In this document: positions 1 through 11,594 of the stretch, one piece after another
How positions within the stretch are numbered: position 1 is the first letter of the stretch
How the letters are laid out: the number at the start of each line of letters is the position of its first letter
From: Anaeramoeba flamelloides
Taxonomy: Eukaryota > Metamonada > Anaeramoebidae
Reading direction: 5' to 3'
Length of the DNA stretch: 64,000 nucleotides
NCBI GenBank assembly: GCA_027625915.1
Contig: JANTQA010000012.1
Span: 8,888,501-8,952,500, forward strand
Notes under the pieces: generated by a model
Seen by the model: the letters and a program-made list of their open reading frames with translations, nothing else
Database searches by the model: none
Told to the model about the DNA's origin: nothing
Program-made: the position numbers and the translations under genes

Positions 1-295
1 ATCAATAGATTTCTCAACAATCTTTACATGGTTTCAATGACTTTAGAATAACACGTTTTTACCAAGTGACTATTGATCTTGCAATAAAAAATTTTTTTTC
101 AAATGAATGAAGTTTTTAAAAAAAAAATCGAAAAAAAAAAACAAAAATGTGTAGAAATGTTTAAAAATGATTTCAATTTTGAAAATTTCCAAAATAAAAT
201 TTTTCTTCTAATATCTATACAAACCCTTTAAACACGTGTATTATACCCATTACAACTGGGCCCCTTTGACTGAAAAATAGTTTATATATATATTA
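1..295 (-). repeat. Dispersed repeat, inverted copy of 40713-40985
   Basis: Read on the minus strand, this stretch matches 40713-40985 on the plus strand almost throughout. Shared landmarks are the GGGCCCAGTTGTAATGGG segment and a segment reading GTCACTTGGT. The two copies differ by scattered substitutions and A/T-run length changes, so this is an old interspersed repeat. It may be cut by the window edge. No coding potential was seen and the family was not recognised. Confidence 0.75.
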
Positions 296-758
296 ATACT
301 TTTTCTTCTTCTCTTTTTTTATTTGATGAATTTTCTTTAATTGCTCCTTTCTCTAAATAAATAAATAAAGGTTATTGTTATTTAAAAAAAAAAAAAAAAA
401 ATATCATTAATAGTGATTTAGATCCTCAAAACGAAAATACAGTTCAAAATTAAAACAAAAGATCAGATTCAATTGGAAGTATAAAAATAATTAAAAAATT
501 TTTTTTTATTATTGTTAAGGATTAAAAACAAATTTTAAAAATGTAACTGAAAATCACTATTTTTATAAAAAAAGAAGAAGAAGCTAAAAATAAATGATTA
601 GAATAAAAAAATTAAATGGATAATAGTCAAATTCAAAGAATAAATAATAAGTATATATGTATATATATATATATATATATAGGTAGATATAGATATTTGC
701 CAAAAAGATGATTTGAAATTGGTCCATTAAATAAATAAATAAATAAAAAAATGATTAA
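296..758. other. Intergenic, 3' side of the importin gene
   Basis: The stretch is A/T-rich with a T-rich tract near 300-375 that resembles 21030-21095, an A run near 385, and a (TA)n microsatellite at about 657-680. It holds the presumed 3' untranslated region of the minus-strand importin gene. No gene was seen. Confidence 0.5.
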
Positions 759-3700
759 TTAATTTATTGATTGCAAAATTAAATCCCAGTCTTTGAATAT
801 TTCTGGATCTAAATTTTTTTCAATTAATTGTGCTACATTTTGGTTAATATTTGAGAATTCTGAAAAGGATTTGACAAAAAACTCTGTTTCGTGGATATTG
901 TCTATGGGGCAAGTAAAATCGACTCCCTCGTCGACATACTCCTCATCTTCTTCTTCCTCTTCCTCTTCCTCTTCTTCTTCTTGGTAATTTTTTAAATCAT
1001 TTTGATCGGTTTTTAAGCCGACTGAATTAAATTCACCAAACAGGGTACTGATTACTTTCATTGTGGTTTCGTCCATTGCATTTTCGTCGTCATTTAAAGT
1101 GTCTGGAATCGGCATATCCCTTTTTAAATAGCCAAGATCATCATCAGATTCATAATCCGATTCTTCTTCAGAATATTCTTCTCCGCTATATTCCTTTTCG
1201 TTTTCCTTTTCATTAAGTTTTTCATTTTCATTTTCGCCCTCGGAACTTTCTTGGTAATTGCTTTTTTGGGTTTCCTTTTGAAAGGCGATTTGCTGATTCA
1301 AAATTATGCACAATTGGAAGATTAAAGGAAGGCTATCTTGGATTATTACTGGCATTTTTTTAAAGTCCAGATGGAAAATGGAAGATAGGCCCAAGAGGGC
1401 AACTTTCTTGTTATGGATTGAATTTATTTTGGCGTTTGTAATTATTTGAGACCAGTCCATTAAAATGGTTTCAATTGCCTTTTGTTCCACGAGATACCCC
1501 AGAGTGATTGAGGGGTTATAGAGTAAGGCATTACCAATTACTCCCAAGAGGAAGATTTTCAAGGCCAAGGAGCGTTTTTCATTGATAAATCTTTTTAAAA
1601 CAAATTCCAAAATATAGGTAACGATTGAATCAATTCTGCCGGTGGAATTTTGGAAGAGCGATTCGATTATTTGGCAACCGTCTATTGAATCGTTTGAGGG
1701 TAACTCTTCGTCTGCAATTAAAAATTTGGAAACATTTATTACCAATTCCAAAATTTCGCTATTTCTATAAGTAACAAATCTTTGATTAATTTTGGAAATG
1801 ATATTATCAATGGTCATTGCAATGGTTTTTATAAATTCTTCAGCCCAGGTAGAATAGGCTTGGATAAATAAAGCTAAAAGATCGAGCCACTCATCGATAA
1901 TTTCAGTTGAATAATAAGTCAACAATGAGGAAATGTCTAATATGGATTCAAAGAATTTTGTTGAGCTTGGGTTTACACATTTACTTAAAATTGGATAGAG
2001 TATTTTTTGCATCGAATATAAGATTTTTGGTTTGTCTTTTAAAATAATTAACAGGGTATAAATGGCCTTAAAGGTGTTCATTGTGGCATTTTCTATTGCT
2101 GTGTTGAACATTGAGGTGGTATTCAAATTTGAGGAATTGAAATCATCGTCGTTCTGCAATTGCTTTTGTTGCTGCTGCTGTTCCAGTTCTTGCTCTTTAA
2201 TTAAGGCAATTGAATTACATAAATTTTCGCAAATTTCTTGGGCATATGGCTCGATGTCCTCTTGGAATTTGTTAATTACCAAATTAACAGAACCAATGAT
2301 TTCCGGGAATCCCGTTTCGGTTATTAGCAATAAGAGTGTTTGGATTAATTGTGGTAAAATGTCCTTTAATAATTCTGATAGATTATCGGTGTAATATATT
2401 AAATTCTCGAGGGCCAAGGCAGCTTGAAGTTTGACCACCATTTCTTCGTCCTCGAGTGACTTCAGGACATTTTGGATACACGTTTCTTTTATTTCCATGT
2501 TTTGCCATTCAATTTTTGCAAATTGTGAAAACATCCAACACGTCCGGGCGCGTAGGAAGGTATATTTGGAATTAAATTCTGGTAAAACATGATTAGTTAA
2601 TAATTCTTCCAACTGTGTTGCATATTCTTCCGATACGAGCAATTTTGGTGCCAAAATTCCCAAGACACAAAGTGCTCCTTCCTTTCGGATTATTCTTTCC
2701 AAGTCTTCGGGGTTTTCGTTATAATCGTTCAACAGGGAGACTAAAAACATCATTACGTTTTCAATCATGCCGTTACCGCCCCTGTATAAACAAAAATCTA
2801 AAAATAATTTCCTTGCGGCGTGCCTTGCAAAAAACAAATCAGTCCCAAAATCAAATTCTAATCGGACGTATTCATGTGGATCAATTAAAATTTTCTCCTC
2901 GTCGTCCTGTTTAAAGCAAATCAATGGGAAGGCCGTGTCTAACAAAATCAAATCGATGTGTGGCTTCATAATTTTCCATGTCTTGGAATATAACAAGCAT
3001 GTGTTAATAACAGACAAAACTAATCTTAGGACACGATCAGTTAAAAACATATCTTGTTCCTTTCTTTGGTTTAATAGGGTGATGCAACTTTCCAATAGGG
3101 GTGTTGAGTATTCGTTAATAAACCTATTGGAAAAGTCAATGTAGTCCGAGGAGATGATGGACTTGATCATATATGACTGGAAAAATTTATTAACCAAATA
3201 CATTACCCATTTTTTGCATTTCCACCAAATGTCACGATCCCTTTCATCCTCAATGCTGTTTTGTTCGTTTTCTTGGATTGGCCGTTCCAAAAGTAATAAA
3301 AATTGCTGAATCCAATTTTCAAAATTGTTTCCTTCAACAAGATATGGCGGTACATTTTGATGCACACTCGACCAGAAGATTTTTAAGATCAATTTGATCA
3401 AATGTGCAGATTCCTCGCCACCGTTTTTAATTGATTCCTCAAGGAGATTCAATAACGTTGGGAACGATCGACTAATTATTTCGTTCAATAATTCCCATTG
3501 GTTTTTTGCGTATTCGTATTTCCTGACAATAAATCTCAAGCCGATCAACCCGGCAAAGACCAACTTTATGTCATTTGATTTGATATACTCAAAGCTCTTA
3601 TCAAAGGTGTCGCTCATAAGATCTGGGAATTCTGTGAAAATTAAAAATTTTATTGATTGCGTTAATTGGTTTCTGATCAGTCGATGGCTTGAGCCTAGTG

Positions 3701-3872
3701 TCTCCAATAGGTTGCCACGAATGAAATTTTTATCCTTTTCATTCATTTCTTTCCATTTCCTCAATAGGCCTCGTTTGAAGTAGATGGAGCCTGCCTGGCG
3801 ATAACTAAATTCAATTTCTTCAGTCATCACATATTTTAGCAAACTTGGGAAAAAATCTTCGACAGCTTCAAG
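759..3872 (-). CDS. Importin-7/8-like nuclear import receptor (importin-beta family), 5' exon not resolved
   Basis: This long exon encodes 1,037 residues of a karyopherin-beta receptor that carries cargo through nuclear pores with RanGTP. Close to the start lies the importin-beta N-terminal signature SYRQAGSIYFKRG. It is followed by blocks typical of importin-7/8: KYEYAKNQWEL, WWKCKKWVMYLVNKFF, a TWK-KPHIDLIL stretch, DPHEYVRLEFD, RARTCWMFSQFAKIEW and KLQAALALENLI. Near the C-terminus are Asp/Glu-rich acidic stretches, as in importin-7, encoded by GAA/GAG runs at about 910-980 and 1130-1250. The frame opens at a splice acceptor (ATCTAG, then Leu-Glu-Ala-Val-Glu-Asp) at 3872, so roughly the first 20-30 residues lie on an upstream exon. 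A short stretch ending at a GTAAAA donor near 4043 is a possible preceding exon but does not align convincingly. Length fits the family (about 1,040). Stop codon TAA. Family assignment is firm; importin-7/8 rather than another member is likely. Confidence 0.93.
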   Translation of the reverse strand, partial: LEAVEDFFPSLLKYVMTEEIEFSYRQAGSIYFKRGLLRKWKEMNEKDKNFIRGNLLETLGSSHRLIRNQLTQSIKFLIFTEFPDLMSDTFDKSFEYIKSNDIKLVFAGLIGLRFIVRKYEYAKNQWELLNEIISRSFPTLLNLLEESIKNGGEESAHLIKLILKIFWSSVHQNVPPYLVEGNNFENWIQQFLLLLERPIQENEQNSIEDERDRDIWWKCKKWVMYLVNKFFQSYMIKSIISSDYIDFSNRFINEYSTPLLESCITLLNQRKEQDMFLTDRVLRLVLSVINTCLLYSKTWKIMKPHIDLILLDTAFPLICFKQDDEEKILIDPHEYVRLEFDFGTDLFFARHAARKLFLDFCLYRGGNGMIENVMMFLVSLLNDYNENPEDLERIIRKEGALCVLGILAPKLLVSEEYATQLEELLTNHVLPEFNSKYTFLRARTCWMFSQFAKIEWQNMEIKETCIQNVLKSLEDEEMVVKLQAALALENLIYYTDNLSELLKDILPQLIQTLLLLITETGFPEIIGSVNLVINKFQEDIEPYAQEICENLCNSIALIKEQELEQQQQQKQLQNDDDFNSSNLNTTSMFNTAIENATMNTFKAIYTLLIILKDKPKILYSMQKILYPILSKCVNPSSTKFFESILDISSLLTYYSTEIIDEWLDLLALFIQAYSTWAEEFIKTIAMTIDNIISKINQRFVTYRNSEILELVINVSKFLIADEELPSNDSIDGCQIIESLFQNSTGRIDSIVTYILEFVLKRFINEKRSLALKIFLLGVIGNALLYNPSITLGYLVEQKAIETILMDWSQIITNAKINSIHNKKVALLGLSSIFHLDFKKMPVIIQDSLPLIFQLCIILNQQIAFQKETQKSNYQESSEGENENEKLNEKENEKEYSGEEYSEEESDYESDDDLGYLKRDMPIPDTLNDDENAMDETTMKVISTLFGEFNSVGLKTDQNDLKNYQEEEEEEEEEEEDEEYVDEGVDFTCPIDNIHETEFFVKSFSEFSNINQNVAQLIEKNLDPEIFKDWDLILQSIN

Positions 3873-6553
3873 CTAGATTAAGTGAAGGTTGTTGTAAAAT
3901 TAGTTATTTAATAAGAAGATTTATTGAATCATTTTGAGAAATTAATGTTGTGGTTTTTGCTTTTTAAAAATAAAAAGAAAAAATAAAGGATCATATTTTG
4001 CTTAAAAAAGATCGTGGGATCTTAAAATATTTTGGTTTTTTACAAGTAAACTGTTTAGTGTTCGGTGGAAGGGCAAGATCTTTTGTTTGGTTAATGTTTT
4101 TTCTTTTTTTGAAAAAAATTGAAAGAAAGATTTTCTTGTTTTTATGCATATTTTTGAACATTTTTTTTTTTTCTGGGGGTTTTTTGAAAATCTCTTTTTT
4201 TTTTCTTTAGTTAGAACATTTTGTTTCTTGGAATTTTGAAAAAGTCAAGTTGAGATGATTTTTTGATTTATTTTTTGATACACCCGAAAGATTTCTTTTT
4301 AATTTGATGAAAAATAAGGGGTATTTTATTGTTTTGGGATCTTTTTTAGTCTATTTCTTTTTTGATTATTCTTTCAGATCTTTTGGATTAAAAAAAAAGT
4401 AAAGTTGTGTGTTTATTTTTTTAATTTTTTTTTGATTCCTTTGATTTTTCAGGAATGATTTAGTATTTTAAAATGACTAATTATTTTTTGAATTATTTTT
4501 TTTACAATTTAAAACAGTTTTTGATTTGGTTTATTTCTTATCTTTCACAAGAGTGTGTTTGAGGGGGGGTGGTGGTCGAGAAGAGTGATTGTATTTCTCA
4601 GGGTAAATTTAACTGAGAAAAGTTTCTTCGATTGCGACATTATTTTGGATTAGTCAGTAAATTGTAGAATCGAAAAAAATAACAAGAAAAAGTGCATTTT
4701 TGTTTTTTAACGATCTTGAGACAATCAATTTTGAATAAAATGGAAATGTTTTTTTAAGAATCTGAAACACCTCTTGATGAATATTGAAAAAAGAAAAAAA
4801 GGAACTTTCCGTTACTTTTTCAAAAATAAATAAAAAAAATTTATTGTTTTTTGTTTTTTTGATAAAAAAGAGTTTTATTTTACTTGAAGAAGTTTTTCCT
4901 CACTATTAATAATATCGTCTCTATTATTACTCAGTGTATTTTTAAATAATATTGTAAATTCTTCCATAAGTAAAAGTGCTCTTTTATTTTGAAGAAAAGA
5001 AAATTGAAAAGAAAATGATATTTGAATTGGGAAAAATCAAGTTTCTCTTATGATCGAACAATTAGGTTTTCTCAAATACACCAATCAAACATTATTCTAA
5101 ATTCCAAGTGTTATGTGATATTCAGAATCAATATTTACAATTTAATCGTTAAAAATTTTATTTTCAATTGATTTATTTGAAATAAAAACTATTATTCGTT
5201 TGTTTGTTATATTAGTTTCTGATTTTAACAGTATTGATTAAATTTGAAAAATGGAGTAGATTTCTAAAATTTTTGAAGGTAAAAGTAATATTTAAGGAGG
5301 CACCCAACGTTAGTAAACTTTCATAATTAAGAAAAAAGGTATTTTAATAATGATTAAGGAGAACTTGATTTTTGTTCGGGGGTTGATCATTGAAAAATGA
5401 ATCTGTGAACAAATTAAAAAAGGTTACTTCCTCAACATTCTTCTCGTGATTTTAGATTTTACTAGTACCCCATCTTTAACCTAGATGAAAAAATGGAGTT
5501 ACTATATATTTCAAAAGAACAAATAAAACTGGTTGTCATCATGATAAACAAGAAATATAAACCCCATTTCAAAATCATTGGCACAATTACACATCAAATT
5601 TTGAAAATAAATATTGTCAGAAATTGAAGTTATATACTATAATAAAAAAATTATAATTTTAATATTCATTCTATACACAAGAAATATTTATTTTTCATCT
5701 AAAAATAAAAGAAATACAAAGTAAAAAAAATAAAAAAAATTGGGTAATTTATTATGAAATTTAAACCCTAATTCAAAATTTTTGACACTCCAAAATTCAA
5801 TTTTTGAAAAACAAAATCGTATTTAATCAATTCGCGAAGAAATACCACATTAGAACTATTCAATAATTGAAATATTAACACTTTTTGATAAATTAAAATA
5901 TCCACAAAACATCAAATATATAAATATCAATACATATAAACCAAGGACGTGTTAAAAATTTTTGAGAGAGTAAAATAAAAAAATTGATTCCTAGAATTTG
6001 TACAAAATTTATAAAACAAATATTGATCTATAGGTTAGATACCACCAACCAATTTTATTGGAGTTCTTCTATTTGGAACAACTCAACTTTAACATAATAT
6101 CAATTGTTGAAAAATATTTTTCGATCAAAAGAAACAAGTTAGGTCATTCAAAAAATGAAAATGAAAACAAAAAATAAAAAATGAAAAAAAGATTTTCATA
6201 TTTTTTATAAATTTAAAATTTATTTCCAATTTGAATGAAATTACATTATTGAGATTATTTGGATCGTTTTAACGGTGTGTAAAATTTTGAATTTTAGTTT
6301 AGTTTAGTTTTTTAAATATTTGAATTAAAAGAATTAAAAAGATATGGAAATAATAATACTGATTTTTTTAAAAAATAATTTGGAAAAATATCATTTTTTG
6401 AAAATTATCCATAAAAAGATTTTATTGCTTTATCTGTGGAAGATATTAAATAATTTTTCACTTTCATTTACAATATATTGTCATGTAATTGGTAAATTAG
6501 TAATAATAATAAACAAAATTTCAAAAATTAAGACTCATCCTAAATAATAGATG

Positions 6554-6594
<41 letters not shown>

Positions 6595-9004
6595 GATTCA
6601 AGTTTAACTAATAATTATTTCTGAAAGGCAATTCACTTTTATATTATTCCAAATATATAAAAACGGGATATTTTAATAACTTAAAACAAAATATACAAAC
6701 CCAAAATAAACAAAAAAGAGAGTCACTGTTTTTGAAATAAGTATCTTCCATTTTTTATAACGAAACTTTAACTGAAAATAAGTTAAGAAGAAGATTTTTT
6801 ACTGATAGTTCCATTAATTTTATAAGACATTTGATTATCTCAATTTTCCAAGTATTCATTTATCTTTCCGAAGATATTTTTTTTCCACTTGATCTTTTGT
6901 AACAAAAAAAAAAAAAAGAAAGAAAAAGAACAAGGAAAAAAGGAAAACAAAAAGGAAAAGGAAAAGGATCAAGAAAATAAAAATATTAATAAAAAGGAAA
7001 ATGAAAATGAAAATGAAAATGAAAATGAAAAAGAAAATGAAAATAAAATCTCAAAAAAAAAAAAGAAAGAAAAAATAAAGAAGAGAAAAAAAAATAAAAG
7101 AAAAGTAAGAAAAAAAAAAAAAAAACATGAAATTTAAAAAATACTGAATCTAATCCAAAAATTGAAAATTTATTTTGAGAAGAGTATTGAATAAAACGTA
7201 TATAACTTGTTTGATTAATTCAATAAAACTGGTCACCCTTTGTTGAAAAAGAGATTATTCGTAATTAAAAAATACCAAAAAATAATAAAAAATAAATTGA
7301 TTTAAGGACTAGTATTTTTTAGAATAAAATGAAATATTTCTGGGATCCTAAAAAATAATTTTTTAATAATTTGTGTTTTGACATTTGAAATGAATTAGTT
7401 GACCCTATTTAAATAATTGATTAAAAACAGACTTTTTTTTTTTTTTTGAATACAAAATTCACATCTTTCCAAAATATAACTACAAAATGTAATATATTAT
7501 TTTTTTAACAAATAATATATTTCTAAAAAACGATGTTATCGTAATTATTTTAAGTTATTTACTTAAAAGAGTTGATTTACCAAAAAAAAATTTTCTTCGT
7601 ATTTTTTATTTTTAATATTTCAATTCAACGTCTCAACAAATATAATTAATCGAGATAAAGTATATTAAATAACTCTAATTTTGAAAGAATTTTAACAACA
7701 TTTTATCAATGAAATTGAGATATATTAACCAACAATTTTCAAAGGAATTAAAATTTATTCAAATGAAAAAAAAAAAAAAAATAGAGAAAGATCTTTCAAT
7801 TCTGAAAAAAAAAAAATTAAATTTATGAGATTTTTAGCATTATTCGCAAGAATAATTTTAACGATTTAAATAATTTTTGATTTAACAAATATTATTTTGA
7901 ATTTTGAATATTGATATTTCTAATTCCTTAATATCTTAACAAGCAGTTCTTATTCTAAATAATCGAATTACTTCTCAAAAAAAAGTTTATAAGTAAAAAA
8001 AAATTAAAAGTTACAAATTGCGTTAAAATTTTAATTTGTTAAAACTATTCATATTAAAATAATAATATTTATCAATAGGCACAATATCAAAAATTCCTGG
8101 TTAACCAAAAGACCCATCCTCAAAAACATAATAAAAAAAAGATAAAAAAAATCTTAATACTAATATTTTCTAACAATAAATTCCATTTTTGGTATAACAG
8201 TATTGAAAATAGTAATGAAAGATTTATAAAAATTTTATAATGCAAAAAATAAAATTAATTTAAAAATTTTCTTTTTCATTAAATATTTCAAAAAAAATTG
8301 ACCACAATGAAAAAATAGCATTACTGACTTTATTAGTATATCATAATTTTGTTAAACTTAGCCGAAGCTCTTCCTAAAAAGGGGCATTGTTTTGTTATTT
8401 CATAAAAATTTCTCTTTGTTAGTTTTTCTATTCGTAAGCCTGCAATACAAAATTAAGTTAAATATTAATACGGATTCAATCAACAATAATTGTATACATT
8501 TCAAAATTTATTGTTTGAAATAATGTAAAAAAATGAAAAAATGATGCACTTCATTTGGAGAAAACAATAAGCAATCAATTTGAAAAAAAAAAAAAAAAAA
8601 AACTTGAAATATGGAAACAGTTAAATGATTTTCTAAAATATAAAATACAATTATAAGTCTTTAATTCGATTCAAAAATTTATCAAGATTCTACCCCTTAT
8701 AAAAAAAAAAATATTTAATATCAAAAAGAAAAAAATAATCACCAATTTTCACTCCTAAAAAATATCTTAAACTCAAGACCCGAAATTTTAATAATTTTAT
8801 TTCAGTAATACGTTGCAATCAAATATATTAGATTATTACAAGTTGGAAGGTACAAAAATAATTTACAATAATAAAATATCAAAAATATTTAAGATAAACC
8901 TCAATCTCAACAATTCTAAATCCATGGCTTGTACTAACTAATTAAATAGCTATTAATATATAATCTATAAAATTCAAGAAAATTTTGTTGTTTGTGTTTA
9001 AAGT
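3873..9004. other. Gene-poor A/T-rich region
   Basis: The first part should contain the importin first exon and promoter. A minus-strand ATG opening MSQSKKLFS at about 4646, followed by GTTAAA, is a weak candidate. The rest is A/T-rich with scattered homopolymers, a (TA)n tract at about 6556-6585 and a copy of a repeat shared with 54760-55030. A Lys/Glu/Asn-rich open stretch at 6889-7137 follows that repeat and is judged to be low-complexity DNA. No supported gene was seen. Confidence 0.45.
6640..6910 (+). repeat. Dispersed repeat, partner of 54760-55030
   Basis: Both copies carry, in the same order, a TTCCAAAT-TATAAAA block, GAGTCAC followed by TTTTTGAAAT, an AAGATTTTTTA block, and a TTTTTTCCAC-TGATCTTTT end that runs into a long A-rich tract. 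A similar final block also occurs near 9355-9400. The purine-rich tail after each copy could reflect an A-tailed retroelement, but no coding part is visible. Confidence 0.55.
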
Positions 9005-9259
9005 ATAAACAGAAAGAAATTGTTGAAAATATTGATCATTTTTTATGGATATATTACCCCTTCCTTTGAAAAAGATAGATTGACTTTTCAAAATCAATTA
9101 AAAGAAATCAATCTTAATGAAATAATTTTAAATTGTGATAGTTTGAAATTATTTTCATTAATTAACAATGGTGAAATCTATGATTCCACACTTAAATTTC
9201 TGAAAGGGAATTTAAATAAAATGGCATCTAGAGTGCAATTTACACCTCGTCAACAATAA
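9005..9259 (+). mobile_element. LINE remnant: reverse transcriptase C-terminal segment
   Basis: The plus strand encodes ENIDHFLWIYYPF and then, one frame over, FEKDRLTFQNQLKEI, followed by about 60 more residues ending RQQ and TAA. This is the layout of the C-terminal end of non-LTR retrotransposon polyproteins, where an E-T-x-x-H-F/L-L-x-x-C-P motif is followed by a helix with the x-x-R-x-x-L pattern. The expected Cys of the Cys-Pro motif reads Tyr-Pro here and a frame change lies between the two parts, so the copy is dead. No upstream reverse transcriptase core was found. A diverged relative lies at 61221-62008. Confidence 0.6.
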
Positions 9260-10827
9260 ATAAAATTAAAAAGTTTTTTTGCTAATAATTATATGAAATT
9301 TAAAAGACATTACAGATTATTAAATTTCTTAATATTTATTGGTATTTTCTAAGATCATTTTTTTTTCCACTTTGATCTTGTATAAAAAAAAAAAAAAAAA
9401 AATCAAATTAGCTTTATATTACAAACCACTAAATACCAAATACCAATTTTGGACATTTAAATAGTCTTTTTAAGTTTTAGTTTAATAAACACATTTTTAA
9501 AAAAATTATCTCTACTTTTTTGGAAATAGCTTTTAAAAACTTTACAAGTACAGAATATCATCAATTACATAATTTAAAATTTTACCCTATTTTAGTAAAA
9601 GACTGATCCCTTACCAACATTCTAGAAAAAGATTAGAAACTTATTAGATAAAAAAAGTCAGAGTAGCACATGATTGTATTCTGTTATATTTTTGAAATTT
9701 TTCATTATTTTTTTAAAGGAATGAAATAGTACTTTACTTTTTAACAAAAAAAAATAAATTAAAATTGATTACCAAGATTATTTAAACCTTTATTTAAAAC
9801 TTGGAATCATAATCAAAAAAAGACAATTTTTTAGTACTATAATTTCATTTTTTTGATTTTCAGTTCAGTATACTGATAAATTCAAATAAATTTAATAAAA
9901 TTTTTACTTCAATTTCCAATTTTATAATCTCAGATCTCAACTTTTATAACAACTTAAGAGAAAGAAACTTTTGAATCAGAACCAATTTTACAAAGTTTTT
10001 TTAACATTTAAAAGAATAAAATGCCTTCTTCACAGCTTGTGTAAAAAAATTTGTAAAATGTAAAATTAAGTGAAAATTTTCAGATATTTATTGGAATTTA
10101 TCAGTATTTGATAATATTTTAAGAAAATAATATATACCTTTTGTCGAAAATAACATTTAACGTTTAATAATTTTGTATTTTGTTCCATTGAGAGACGTAA
10201 AGTCATTTAAAAAAAATTGAGGTACTAAAAGTTTAAAAATTGATCCTAAAATTGTTTGGTTCACTATTTTAGTAACTCTTTTTAAAAGTGTAATTGTTTT
10301 AAAATTTCTTTGCTCTACAAAAGAAAGTAAAAAATACGAATTTGAACTTCTGGTCTCTCTTAAGTTCAAAGAGAAGAATTTGGAAATGAGTGTTCTGTAC
10401 TTTAAATTTTAAGATTTTTGATAGCTCTTTATATGTTTACAGCATTGGGGGAATTGAATTTTTGGTTTGTTGAATTTTCTTTTTTTTTATCCTCTTTTTA
10501 CTGAAACAAAAGGAATCTTGACAAGAGTTTGCTGTTTTTAAAAATTGTTTATTTGTTGAACCAAAAATCCAATTATCTGAAATCAAAAAGAAAAAGATAA
10601 AGAAAAAGAAAAAGAAAAAGAAAAAGAAAGAAAAAGAACAAAAAAAGAGAAATAAATCGTTAATTAGTAAAATAGCTTGCATTATTTATCAGTTAGAACT
10701 TTTATGATCATAATTGCTTTCTAATAAAATGAAAATTCTAATTTATAAATGAGTGTACTATGCTAAATGAAAAAACAAAAACAAACAAAACAAAAAAATC
10801 CTTGAAGCATAAAAAAATCATACACAA
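9260..10827. other. Intergenic, weak coding-like patch
   Basis: Mostly A/T-rich filler. Between about 10157 and 10410 both strands are open for 64-70 codons, with a less biased composition than the surroundings. No family was recognised on either strand and no splice-supported model was found. A polypurine tract (AAAAAG repeats) lies at 10585-10640. Confidence 0.4.
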
Positions 10828-11344
10828 TTAATTTTCTTTTTTTATTGTTGAGTTATGAAAGATGTTGTCTTCTAATTCAGCTTTTCTTTCCTCATTTTTC
10901 TTTTCATCAAAATCAAAATCTTCTCGGATATAAAGAACGTTGTTGCACCGAATTAAGATCTCGCCCAAGTACCCGTTTTCTTCTCCTGAAAGGTATTCAG
11001 TTGCATCAACAAGATGAAAATTCATAAACTCATCAAAAGCAAATAGTTCACCACGATAGTCCTCTCCCCATTTCAGTTTTACAACTACTCTGCACCCTAA
11101 TAACTGTTTTAAAAATGGTTTTGGATTTAATGGAAATTGATCCTTTAATTATATTTAGTTGTTTTGTTTTTTTTTTGTTTATGTTTAAAAAGGTGAAGAT
11201 AATTTTTGAGAATGAAAGAGACAGTTAGTACAGTTCAAAAGAAAAATAGAAATTTTAAAATGATATGAATTGGCTTTGTTGCCAAAATTTTCAAGTATTT
11301 AAAAAGATTCTTACTTTTTTTTTTGATTTTTTTTTAGAAGACAT
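10828..11344 (-). CDS. SNRPF: Small nuclear ribonucleoprotein SmF, two exons
   Basis: SmF is one of seven Sm proteins that form the ring around U1, U2, U4 and U5 snRNAs in the spliceosome. Exon 1 (11344-11315) encodes [10 protein letters not shown] and ends at a GTAAGA donor. Exon 2 (11142-10828) follows a TTAAAG acceptor and joins in phase 0, giving 114 residues. The Sm1 motif covers [20 protein letters not shown] and its continuation [19 protein letters not shown]. The Sm2 motif is [14 protein letters not shown], matching the [10 protein letters not shown] block typical of SmF. The Lys-rich start and the acidic, Glu/Lys-rich tail of about 30 residues are longer than in animal SmF (about 86 residues). 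The intron is 172 bp. LSm6 is the nearest alternative, but the PLNPKPFL start favours SmF. TAA stop. Confidence 0.93.
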
Positions 11345-11437
11345 AATTACAGGCTTGATTTTTTCCAATCTAATAAAAAAATGATTTGAAATGTTCTCGG
11401 GTTTTGTCGGATAAAAGAGAATTTAGAAAAATTTCAA

Positions 11438-11594
11438 TTACTGACTGAAAGTAGTTGTTGAACAGGACACTCTTTGATCTGAAAGTTCAAGATATCCTGT
11501 AAGAAATGAAAAAATAAATAGGAAAAAACTTACTATTCAAATCTTTAAGGGTGATCTTACTTTCATGATATCTGTGGGTTGAACTACAGCCCAT
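11438..11594 (-). CDS. Possible small spliced gene encoding an MGCSS-type peptide
   Basis: On the minus strand an ATG at 11594 begins MGCSSTHRYHE and reaches a canonical GTAAGA donor at 11560. A TTCTTACAG acceptor at 11498 starts a second open stretch, giving a 64-bp intron. Joined in phase 1 the product is about 30 residues and ends at TAA (11440-11438). MGCSS is the classic start of N-myristoylated and palmitoylated membrane-anchored proteins. The same two segments are also open in another frame joined in phase 0 (ending QQLLSVSN), so the true frame is uncertain. A GTAATT just before the stop could be a further donor leading to the SmF leader region. The splice signals look real; the protein is unrecognised. 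Confidence 0.33.

Noticed and set aside
6889-7137. 82-codon Lys/Glu/Asn-rich open stretch
   Set aside because: It is a GAAAAT/AAAAAG low-complexity tract that follows a dispersed repeat; the matching repeat at 54760-55030 has a similar non-coding A-rich tail.
10437-10682. Minus-strand open stretch of 81 codons with a long Phe run
   Set aside because: The Phe run is the complement of an AAAAAG polypurine tract. No motif was seen.
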